64,000 nucleotides of DNA from Enoplosus armatus. Lineage: Eukaryota > Chordata > Actinopteri > Centrarchiformes > Enoplosidae. The stretch is from NCBI RefSeq assembly GCF_043641665.1, contig NC_092181.1, positions 20,902,463 through 20,966,462 on the forward strand, in the 5' to 3' direction. This document shows, piece by piece, positions 26,140 through 36,930 of the stretch. The notes below the pieces were generated by a model. The model did not search any database. It had not been told where the DNA came from and saw only the letters and a program-made list of their open reading frames with translations. The position numbers and the translations under genes were made by a program. Each line of letters opens with the position of its first letter. Within the stretch, counting starts at the first letter, position 1.

Positions 26140-26374
26140 ACAAATAGTCAATATGAAGAGCTTTAGAGGGTGTTTCAACAGAGTGAAGCTATCAAAAGAG
26201 ACTTGACTTGTGCTTCCGCTTGATGTTTTTTTTTTAAATTAATATATATTGTGACAACCATGTGTTTGTGATTTTTAGAGACACTTTCCTTTTTCTGATA
26301 TTAAAAAGATGTTCATACGGTTTCTTTGGTTGCCTCTTCCTGACTGACAATGAAAATGCCATCTAACTTTTAAA
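26140..26374 (+). repeat. Direct duplication, copy B (about 235 bp)
   Basis: This is the second copy of the 24622-24852 segment, in the same orientation, with about 1.3 kb between copies. Differences include AACAG versus AGAG, a slightly longer T run, and GACTGACAA versus GACTGA near the end. It lacks the flanking 44-bp repeats seen around copy A. Confidence 0.9.
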
Positions 26375-29234
26375 CTTAAGTGAATAGCATCCACATTACC
26401 AATACCTTTTACACTGCATCACAAAAACGAGGCAAAACAACTTCACAAACACAACATTAGACATTGTTATTTTTGCTGGAGTGTGATATTGCAGAAGTCA
26501 CGGACTGCAGCAAGTGTCCAGACGGCACTGCAGTACAACAGAAGTGCACATCAAAAGCAGAGAGACCACACACTGTGACTCAGACAGCAGGGTTCATACA
26601 CAGATTAGACAAACTATGCAGACGGCCACATCAGTTACAGCCAGTCAGCTATCCACTCACGGGCCGTCTTCACTGATGACCAGATTATAGCAAGCAGGAC
26701 ACTGTGAAAGGCACAGGCGGGGCTTGTTGAAGGTCAGCGCTAAGAAATGACATTTCTGGAGGGAAATCACAGCTCAGTCTGGAGGTAAAAAAATATATAA
26801 CATAACAGTTTCTATTAAATATTCACCAATTGTCAATGCAGATGACTCAATGCGCGAATCTATTTACAGTTACACAGTACAACCGTTTCAAAACTAGTAT
26901 AGCACTTGCAATTATCAGACCCATTGGCTCAACTCTGAATGTTTTGCATCAAGCACCAATGTAGGAACCCGCAGTAGTTGGGCGAACTGTGGGACCCAAC
27001 AAACTTGAGAGGTAGGGTTGTCACTTTGTCTTCGAAATTCAGAAGAAATACTCAGAACTGTAATGACCTGTTGTGAAATCAAAATGTACAGACTATAAGC
27101 GCAACAGGCAAAGTTTGAAGTAGTTTACCTTGTGGTCCAGCAGAGGGCGCTATCACCTTGACCTATCGCATGCCCTATTGACCCATCAGTAAACTAAGCT
27201 AATAAACAAAAATGTAGGAGGACAGTAGCAAGCAAAGCCGCACTGACCGAATAATCACGACACAGAAACACCTGAGAAGCAGTATGTGGAAGTATCTACT
27301 TTACACCACAGATGGTAAAATTACACCAAAATAAAAATGCTGACTTTGTAAAAAGCAGCTGACATACGCTGCATTCACACATACAAATATAAAGTAGTGG
27401 GCAGTCTCTGGCCTCTACAACCTCTGTAGCTCTGTGGCTATGATACTACGCATGAGGAAGTGGTTCATTTTCTGTTGCACAGTTTGTTTCCCCAAGTACA
27501 GAATACCTCTGCAGTCTTTTTTACTTTGCGGTATGCGTTGTTGAAATGGTTTTAATACAACAATGACACCCAAGCGGGCAAGACTGATTGGCACTGCAGT
27601 CCTGAACCTGCCCTGGAATCAATCCCCACTCCACTAGTGGAGCAGAATAGTAGACAACTCTGTGCTTTTGTTTCTGCGGTTATTACAATTGGCTCTCACT
27701 TGGTTGTCGCTTGCATTGCTTCAGAGAACATTTGTATAAAGTTGAGCTTTTCTCAACTTTCCCCTGCAGTGCCGCTGGGCACCTTTTAAATCTTTATCGC
27801 TCAGGGGGCTACGCCAGGTCTCATTCACAATTAATAGCAGCCTATCGCTGCCCCAGCTTTTGAGTCTGTGTGTGTGAACGGCCCATAACTCTACAACAAC
27901 AACAAATCAAATGAGGACTCACCTGTTAGCTTGCCACCCAAGTGAGATTTAGCTATATTGGTTGTGTTTGAATTAATGCAGTGTGAACCATGGGAGAACA
28001 GTTCCTTGAATTATGAATTTTGTTTCGTTAGTTTTTTTGAGGAAAATAAATGATAGGCAGCTTAGAAACTTGTGGGTATATACTTGGCAGCTGAGAGACT
28101 CCTTTAAAAACACAATGCCGAAATATTTCAAACATCCCAAGTGTAGTCACTGTCACAGGAGACTTTTCAATCACAGAAAAGTGCTTAATTCTTAAATGCA
28201 CACCTCAGCAGATTTAGTGCAGGAGGTCCGAAATAATTTGCTTTTACAAGAACTAATGCAGTTGAACTTCAAGAGGTGGTGTATTCAGATTCAAGTCTAC
28301 TGAATGTGTCCAACAGTGTTGAATTATGTAGCAAAATGTGTATGTAGTGCAGCACAACTGAGATGAATAATTTATCTGACTGAGTAATGTAGGTGTTTGT
28401 ATGTGTGAAAGATGAAAGAGGTTTCAATTCTTCATTTAAAGGACATTGTTCAGGAGTTTTGACACTAAAGGAAGAGCGTATCTTTTCTCAGCTCCTATCT
28501 AACAGTGTGGGAAATGTCAATGCCTTCAGGCAGCCCTGCGGCAGGTGGGAGCACATCGCTATCCAGTACATGTAAAGCACCACAACAGTATAACACTATA
28601 CACCCCAAGCTTGAACTCAAGAGGTATTTAGATCAGGCTTATGTTCACCGATCACGTGTTATGTCAAAATGCAAAGACCGCTCGGTCGCAAATTACTATA
28701 GAAAGCTACATGAGCAGATATTCAGAAGGTTATCGCAATATTTTCATATTTTATTTTGATTTCCCAATGTTATCGCAATATTTCTTGAACACATTATTTG
28801 TAAATGTATCCAATTTTCACAAGAAAATATTAGATGGCCCAGCTAGACAGATTTTAATCAAAGCAGAGTTGCTTTTTCAACAAAATAATCCCTAGTCTTT
28901 GGGTGCCATAGTTACGAGTCTCCACTGAAATCGGGGGTAAACAGAACTGTTTGGCTGATCTGGGTGCTGGGTAGCTTGCTGACTGGATCTGTGTGCTCCC
29001 TGGAATGGGACCGCTTCTCAGAATAGCCAATGGCAGATGCCTTCCTCCCCTCTGTGTTATTTGGAGCCCAAGGGCAATGGAATCCAACCTCCTGCAGTGT
29101 ACTGTGGTGTGGTCCTTACTTCAGGACAGAGAAAAGGGCTTGAAGTCCGGTGGACAAAATCAGACGTCTTTCAGTCATTGACTTATGCCAGCAGTCTGCA
29201 TGTGCTTCACAGATGGGCTCAAATGCATCACGTT

Positions 29235-29345
29235 GTTGCAAATAAAAGCTCAAATCATCACAACTGAGATGCTGCCACTAGAGAATGGTTGGCATTTTTA
29301 CTTGAAATATCACTTATCGACTACTCTAAACTTAAGAAATATTAA
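29235..29345 (+). repeat. Partial copy related to the 18050-18370 repeat
   Basis: 'tcacaactgagatgctgcca' and 'ctagagaatggttggcattt' resemble the 'caacagagatgctgaaacta' region of the 18.2-kb copy. Only the internal to 3' part is present and divergence is high. Confidence 0.35.
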
Positions 29346-32194
29346 TTAAGACCAAATTTTGATGATTGTTTAAGTCTCTCCACATGTCTTACTTGGTAGA
29401 TAAAGGTAGCAGTCTGATTTTCTAGTTTTTCAGGGATAAAAGAAATACAGAAAAAATCCTAATATACATATCCAGCTGGCATAAAACAGTCAAACACTTC
29501 AATAGGAACACCAAACTAAGGAAAAGGAATCTCACTTCAGTTTCATGGCAACTTCACTCCACTGTGTTACAACGTATTGCATCAGTAATGGAAGAAGAAG
29601 GGGAAAGAAAGTTAAAAACTTCAAAAGATTAATTGGCTTCTCGTCCTGTCAAACACAATATTCTGCATTTGGCAATCCAAAAAAACAGGAGAAAAATGGT
29701 TTAAAAGGCCTGAGTGATGGTGTTTGTGAGGCAGCATGATACTCTCAGGGGGAGCCTTACTTTCTTTACAACAGTTATCTACAGAGGCCGACATTAGTAA
29801 AGGCAGTTGCTCCTCCAGGGCAGCAAGCTTATCTGAAGTGAGACACTGACTGTGACTGAACAATGAAGAAGTCGGGTCAGAGCAGCAACATTTATGTAGA
29901 ACATAGAAGTTTAAAATAAATGTTCTAGAGATGCTGATGCGATTTATTTACTCAAATTTAATAGTGATTAATAAAGAGCACATAAAAATCTGCATTGCTG
30001 ATGTTCTTAAGGGACTTTCAGTATTTTAATCAGGTCCTTGTTGGCTTGCACAAATCTAGTTTTCCTGTGGTGGTGGCTGTTAGTGTTCCTGCTGTGGCTA
30101 TTTATCATTACAAGCACAGAGGATTTCCCCATTGCACCTTATTTTAAAATCTGTGTTGCTTGTGAAATTGTTTTTTCAGCTAACATTAATTTCAGGCTAC
30201 TCAGTTTACTGATAAGGTAACACTGTTTTGTTACTCTATTTGACAAGCTACTTAATTTTGTCACTCAAATTGCATTGTAGTATTTACAAATGTGCACAAA
30301 TAATCATCAATACATATCGACCGGTTGTATCAACAGGTTGCATTTTTGCAAAACAACTAAAAATATAAGACAAACAAGAAAGAGCTGCAAAAACAGGGTG
30401 ATTAATTAAGCCCAATCCAAACATTGAATTACCTGAGGTGATTTCAAGGTTTTGGTGATGGAAAACAGTTGGTTTTGAAATATGAATAGTAAAGACAAAT
30501 AACACTCAAGCTGCCATAAGATTATCTGGTTTTCACAAACAGGGACAGACAACGCAAACTGAAAGTGAATACGAATGTCCTCAGTGTATCCAGGCACATG
30601 TTCTCAAAAATAGACGGTAAAAAAAAAAGTGCATTCGAATAGTGACAGATGGCTTCTTGGTATCTCTCTATACATGTGTCATTATGATAGCATGATTCAT
30701 AACAAACCAACTAACTGATAAAACAAAATAATGACATTCTGTCTTAATTAACCAGTTGACAGTATAAACAGAACAAACAGGTGACAGACATGCAACATGA
30801 ATCCCTGAGTGGATTTAGTTTTGTCTCAGACCAAAAAGGGGTATAACTAGAGCTCACGGTCTTAAACTGACAAACTGAGAAAGGCCAACAAATGAAGCTA
30901 ACAAAATGTAAACTGAGCAAAAAACAAAAGAAAATTACAGTAGCTGTGTGGCTATAATTAACATGTCTATGGATAAAACCACAGGAAACCCGGAGGCTCT
31001 GGTCAAATTCGCTAAAGAAACACACCCTCAACACCTGCTCAAACAGCAAATGCATCTTGCTGATAGTTGTTGATACAGACATAGCTGCTATGGGCAAGTC
31101 CAGATCACCTTACTCAACAGGCTTGCAGAGCAGGGTGTGGTGGGTGAGAAAAGCAATACTGCAACTAAAATGTCCTGCTGTTAATGTTCTATATCTTGAT
31201 TTCTATCTCCTGCAACAGCTGGATGCCCATTCTGGCTCCCAGAAATACAGTGGCTTCTCCTGGCCACCTTTTAATTGGAAATTTAACCCTGGACTATTTT
31301 TGTCAGTACAGTATGATATGTTTTAGGACCAATGTAGCTGTAGACAAAGTTTCTCAAGAGAAATAGATACGAGAAACAACACTGCCTCATTGAAAGCTCC
31401 TGTGTCAACAGCCAAATTAAAAATAATTTAATTGGAATCAGAGTTACTAGAATAAAATAAAAAAACTGCAAGTAACACGATAGAAAGAATAGAACAGAAA
31501 TAGAATAATATAAAATATGTATTTTACAGTATAGTTTGTTCCATCTGAAGACATAGTTTCAGGCGACTTAAGTTGTACCATACCGCAGAGACCCTGGGAA
31601 ATCTCAGCTATGCCATTCACTGGAGACAGCTGCCACATGCACAGCAAAGGCCACGTGACTTCCTGTTCTTCACGGACCAACAATCCCATGAACTGGCCTT
31701 GTGGGACCTTCCATTTAGTTAATCCAGAAAAACAGTCTTTGTAAGCCACCTTAAAGCTTAAGTTCCTTTTCTTCAGTCTAGGGCTTCCTGACTTGTTTGC
31801 CTTTTTAAACAATAAAAGCAAGTAATTAAAAGTAAAAGTGTTCTTGAGCACAAACACAGATGCCTTAGTCTTTCCATGCAGCCAATATCCAAGACCCCTT
31901 CAAGTGGTGGTGCTACTGGCATACAGATGACAGTTTAAGACCTTAACTCAAGGCCTATCAAAATCCCAGCTTTTCCCCAGTTCTTTCTTGTTTAACAGTC
32001 AAACCAATTTTTATTGGATGAAACCATCTCCTTATTTCTGTTCCCAAGAACACTATATGTAAAGTGTGTTAACCTTGACAGGTGTGGAACCCATCATTTA
32101 AAATATAATTAAGTATATTACAAATGAGTCAGTGTCTCAGCTGCCATCATTTCACCTCATAACTAAACAAGACTAAGTGTCAGTCATTCTAGAG

Positions 32195-32460
32195 GCTCTA
32201 TGGGGCTGTACTTGTGCTGTGCTAACATCAGCATGCTTACATACTCACAATGACAATGCTAACATGCTGATACTATCCAGGTACAATGTTTATCGTTTAG
32301 CGTGTAAGGATGCTAACATTTGCTAATTAGCGCTAAACACAAAGCACGGCCAAGGCTGATGAGAATGTAATTATTACTGCAGGTAACTGTTCATAAACTA
32401 TGATAAAACTATTATGAAATTTTGCCCTGATGGTGGAAAAATGCTAATAGCATGGCTAAA
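32195..32460 (+). repeat. Percomorph 'gctaacatgctgatgttt' interspersed repeat, truncated
   Basis: 'gtgctaacatcagcatgctt' and 'acaatgctaacatgctga', then 'acatttgctaattagcgcta' and 'aacacaaagcacggc', followed by 'gctgatgagaatgt' and 'ttttgccctgatggtgg'. It is the same family as 5655-6015, in the opposite orientation and missing its far end. Confidence 0.7.
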
Positions 32461-34776
32461 AATAAGAAAGTACAAATCTTGGAACTATAGACAAAATGGA
32501 TTTGATGCTAAATAAAGGTATGACTGCAACATGTAAAATTATAGAGGCTGTATGTAGAGATGTAATTAGGGATGATACAAGGATGTGTAACACAATGGCT
32601 CACACTTTTCTTAAATCAGTGCTGCCTCGCCTTGCAACAAAGATTTAACTGGACATTTTTAAGTCTGTGGCTGGGTAAACTAAAGAAGCCTCCCGCTGCG
32701 GTGTGACTCAGCTTATCCTTTGAACCTACTGTTTAACTACTGAATAAACAGCACAAATTAAAACCAAAACACCATAATAGACCCTTTGTCTCAAAAAGCT
32801 GGCCAATATAGCAGTTAGCTTTGATTTGAGAGAAAACCAAGAATGGAAAAAGGACAACCTGACACTCCCCAGTTATTGTGACATCTACCCTAATTTCTAT
32901 TTTAGTCTTTGCCCGATATTTCACTACCTTTCTCCTCATTACCCCGTCTATCGCCACATTTTTCTGACCAATTGGAAGTTGATATTTTTAACTAATGACA
33001 GTGTCAGAACCACTGCAATTCAGAGGTCACATGCAGCCAAGATGTTCCTAGCTTTACTTGTAATCCAAGTACCTGCTAAATTTTGGTTGGCTATAAGTAT
33101 AAAGTTCTTACTAACAGCTGCGGGAGACCAATGAAATACCTGAAAGAAAAATACTAAGCTTACGAGCGCCTCAACACCGAGTAAAAAAAACTGGGGTCTT
33201 TAAATGGAAACAGTAGTTGAGTTGTCCTGGATTTCATGTGTCATTTATGTATTGTAACGTCAAATGAAAAAAGTAAATACACGTAAAGTATAAGAAAGCT
33301 AAAAAGAATTTCCTGCTTTATACATTTATAAATCAATACTAAAATGAACTTCAGCTAATACTGACTATGTAGATTGTTTTTTGTATGTGGAAAGTCTTTT
33401 TACATTTTGAGAAAAATTTGTTTTCTTTAATCATCTACAATTTACAAAAAAACAAAAACAAAATAATGACATTTTCAAATGCCAGCATAAAGAATTTTTT
33501 GGCAAATAAATGTACAGATATATCTATTCATTCTATATCTAATTAATTTCAGCTTTGTAAGATAATATTTACCATGAAATAAATACAATTTTTATCAATA
33601 AAAATGTGAAGGCTGAACAATTTTGTGAATTTTAACCTCTCGATGTGATGCGGCCAGTGACAAAACATTAGATAGACGGTCATCTAGAGGGTTTACGTCT
33701 TTCAATAGCTGCCTGGGTTCCACTGGGAAGCATCTTACTTGACATGGGGAAATTTATTTCATTAAGTTCCAAGTCATTGGAACATTGCACATAATGCTGA
33801 ATTAATTCAGCAGGAATGTCACAGGAGACTTTTAATGCATGTAGTGTTACTGTTACAGCTCCCATCAGGCAAACTAATGGCTGTCAAAGACGAAGAAATT
33901 ACTAATGTCATAGTTAGAGAGCGCTGATGTTTTGAAACTGCTAAAACTGCAACCTACAACTTGCTCTAACACATTAGAAGAATTGCAAATTCTAATGCAA
34001 ACTTACCTCCCAATTTATAAAACAAAACCGCCAAGTAAACATTTGTTAAGGTAAGAATAAACAATTGATTTACATTAAATTTCCACCCATCATAGGTCAA
34101 AGGTCGGAACTCCTTCACTGGCCGCGATGGATGAAACTGGCAGATATAGGGTTTTTATTTCATTTGTATACACTTTAAGATAAACAGATTAGTGTATATA
34201 AAAATCCTAAACCCCATCTATAATAAACACAATTATTTATTAATCTGAATATTAATTAATTTGCGTATTTAGCGCATTTTACTTATTTTTAACAATTCTC
34301 TCTCTAATTAATTTATATATATATTAATATATATATCCATCTTCATCAAAAAACATAACCTAAAAATAGGCTCATTGGCGACGGCCTTTTTAAGGTTATA
34401 TGTTGGTGTCCGTCGTTTGCCATGGGTGGAGCCACGGCAAGCGAATGAGCGTATGGAAACTACTGAAGTACATATGACATTGGACTATTCTTATCTATGC
34501 AACTTTATGTTAATTTGACTAATTTTTGAATTCAGCAGGACTGACAAAAGTTAATCCAGCAGTAAATGTGAATGTTGTATTGCACTGACAAAACGAAAAA
34601 ACGTAATGAGTAGAAGAGAAGGTAGCTTAAAGTTTGATTTGCCATTTTGATAAACCAGCAGCAACAACAACCTGGATGACGGGGGTTGAGAGTGTAGCAT
34701 GACCTTTGACATTTTCGGGTTCTGTGGCTCAACCGAAACCAAATTGTATTACTGGTCTAATATGTACAATACTCAC

Positions 34777-34950
34777 CCGTCTGCGACAGAAGGGCAAACC
34801 CTGAGCAATGATGTTGATGCTAAATATCTTGAGTACTTTCTGAGGGGGTAACGGTTCCGTGGCAACGTTCTTGGGGTCTGCCAGGTTGAGTGGCTTGCTT
34901 TCCAGCGGGACGTGCAAAGTCTTCTCTTTCCCACAGGCAACATTTGGCAT
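34777..34950 (-). CDS. fbxw7: fbxw7 gamma isoform, alternative first coding exon
   Basis: This exon encodes a 58-residue N-terminus from the ATG at 34950. It ends KIFSINIIAQGLPFCRRR, nearly identical to the end of the human FBXW7 gamma-specific peptide (KIFSISIIAQGLPFCRRR); EPLPPQKV just before it matches human EPLPHQTV. The donor is CGG|GTGAGT after 34777, phase 0, ready to join the common exon beginning MKRKLDH. The start at 34950 has A at -3 and gives a length close to the human 49. An in-frame ATG at 35004 would add 18 residues; it follows an in-frame TAG and has a poorer context. In mammals the gamma form is reported as nucleolar and enriched in heart and skeletal muscle. It lies about 11 kb downstream of the alpha exons, so it needs its own promoter. 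Confidence 0.93.
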
Positions 34951-35180
34951 CTTTCTCCGAGCACCAGACGACGAGAAACGGGGAATAGGGCAATGCCGCA
35001 GCATTGCAAAAAAGGTCTAATGGATCATATCCCAGAAGGCGCTTGGAAAGCTGGCCGACTATTGTCGCAAGCAGATCACTTTTCTTAAATGAATGTAGTA
35101 TCTTCCTAGTGTATCAATACTGCGCTCGCTGAGCCTCTGCACCTACCTACTCAGAACTCGTCTCCCTGCTGACTGGTACC

Positions 35181-35242
35181 CTTTAAAATATCTCTGGGGT
35201 GTGAGGTCACTGTTGCGCCAAAGCCAGGCGGAGCAGCTGCTC
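35181..35242 (-). promoter_or_regulatory. Candidate promoter elements of the fbxw7 gamma exon
   Basis: About 230-290 bp upstream of the gamma start codon, reading toward the gene, there is a 12-bp perfect palindrome GAGCAGCTGCTC (35231-35242) containing the myogenic-type E-box CAGCTG. It is followed by an AGGTCA half-site (35204-35209, opposite strand), a CACCC-type box (35196-35203) and an AT-rich GATATTTTAAAG (35181-35192) that could act as a TATA or MEF2-like element. The order and spacing suit a compact promoter. A muscle link is suggested by known gamma expression in mammals. These are motif matches only; no transcription start is visible. Confidence 0.3.
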
Positions 35243-36164
35243 TCAGGGCCTGAAAAGAGGATGGACCAACTCAGCCTCTCCCCTCTCAGACAGGCACTGT
35301 GGAATCTGCTCCCATGACCCCTCGGTGGTGGAATGTGTACCAGCAGTCGTCCGATGCAGCACACGTGTCCAGGGAGCTTCCTCATTGTGGTCATTTTCTG
35401 ACCCCCCCTCTGGTCCTCCCAACTTAGTGGCCTACATCATCACTGAGCCCAGTTAACTTTACCCCATGAAAACTGTCAGCATGCAACACAACAGCAGATT
35501 ACTATATCCTCGTCTGAATCACATTTGTCAACGTTAAGTGTTGAAGCAAGGATTTGTTATATGCTAACCTTCTCTGACTCTACCATGAATCAAGGTGTTC
35601 AGGAATATCAGTAACTCTGTTTATGTCAGCAAGGAGGCTGAAGATATTTCAGGAGACGATCACACAGTAGTTCAATATTAGTATGTGTGACACACGCACT
35701 TAAACAGGGATTCACTTGACCAAATGTCAAGAGGGATGGACTTTTAGGCTCGAAGTGTATTTAAGTGTGTCCACATGCAGCTACAAAGAGAGAGGCAGCA
35801 GCAGGAAGTCAGTCTTTTTCAATTAAACCTTGCTACACAACAAGGTATGTAATGTCAGAGGTGTGAAGGTATGAAGGAAAGTAGGCGCAACAAGTGATGG
35901 AACAGCAGAGAGTTGAGAAATATGGCATTTATGCTGATTGCCACAGAAAATGAATATGCAGCAGAAAACAGCTGACTATCAGTGCTGAATGTGTATAAAT
36001 CTACAGATTGAGCAAGTGGCAGGAGACGACCATCCCTGTGTGTATTTACATGTCTGAACACATGGTAACAGACAGACCTACAGGGCTTAACCTCTCTTCT
36101 ATTCTCACATCCACCATTGTCTGAGGAGGATTACAGAGCCAGAACATCTATCAGAGTAGACTGA

Positions 36165-36930
36165 GGGCCCTGACACACCAGGCCAACAGTCGACCGTTGG
36201 ACGCCATTGAGTGTTTGTGGCTGACCAACGCCCATAGTTTTTAACAGTATGTTCAGCACAATTGGAGCAAGTTGGCGCCTTAACGGCAGCTGGTCCATCA
36301 ATTGAGCACGTTGAACTAACAGCAGAGGATGTCTGTGAGAGAGAGCTGTCGGACTGAACATTCGGCTAACCAAATTAGATGCAGTTTTCTCTTATTTTTC
36401 CTGTTCCGCTTCTTCATAGGCAACATTTTGACAATACCAGCGCCAAGCAAGGCGCATCTCACACGTCCAGAATTGGTTTCCAAGCATTTAATGAGACTAA
36501 ACAGATTCATGGTGGTGAATGAATTATGTGGAATTGTCTTTCACTGATGTTTTTTTGATACGTTTTCTGTTCAACAAAATTGCCCAACACAAAATGACAC
36601 TAATATATAAATATTGATCCGATCAATTGCAAACTATAAACAGTGTATAAGAGTGGTACTACAGTTTGTAGTCTGGTAGTGTGATAATGTAATAAAACAT
36701 GGTGATAGAACGCACTACAAAAATAACATCTCCATTTACAAACACAGCTGCATCATTGTTTCTATTGGTCGACCAAGCACATCTGCTTGGTCCAAGTTGA
36801 ACAAAGGTGAACTCTGACCTGCGAGTCCACCGGAGCCAGCTGGAGATCACAGCAAAATAGGAAACTTGAATTTGTCCATTGCGCGGGTTTCAACAGAAGT
36901 GAATGGAAGACGGAGTGAATATTCGTAGAA
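36165..36930. mobile_element. Probable degenerate DNA-transposon copy starting 'gggccctgacacacca'
   Basis: 'gagggccctgacacaccagg' and 'ccaacagtcgaccgttgg' resemble the ends of non-autonomous fish elements I have seen before, and 'ttgcgcgggtttcaacagaa' and 'gtgaatggaagacgg' near 36880-36915 fit the other end. I could not find a matching terminal repeat, so the extent and superfamily are uncertain. Confidence 0.35.

Larger units (their letters stand above)
1..34776 (-). other. fbxw7 intron downstream of the gamma exon (3' end outside the window)
   Basis: No exon was recognised here. I looked on the minus strand for the common fbxw7 exons (MKRKLDH..., the F-box segment WLKMFQSW, the WD40 blades) and saw none, so the shared part of the gene must lie left of base 1. 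The stretch holds interspersed repeats (listed separately), microsatellites, a hairpin at 4090-4158 and a duplicated segment at 24.6/26.1 kb. Open frames here are short and lack family resemblance. Sub-stretches with nothing recognisable include roughly 2050-4080, 6020-7100, 8880-16550, 19000-21300, 22700-24550, 26400-29200 (a possible degenerate element near 27600-27890) and 29400-32190. Confidence 0.7.

Noticed and set aside
24622..26374. Reading the duplicated 231-235 bp segments as LTRs of a retrotransposon
   Set aside because: The copies lack TG...CA ends, and the sequence between them has no gag-pol frames, primer-binding site or polypurine tract. The 44-bp repeats flank only one copy.
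31447..31857. 136-codon minus-strand open frame
   Set aside because: It has low-complexity Phe/Tyr ends, no family resemblance and no flanking exon signals.
35143..35394. 83-codon minus-strand open frame upstream of the gamma exon
   Set aside because: It lies in the presumed promoter or leader of gamma, resembles no protein I know and does not join the gamma frame.
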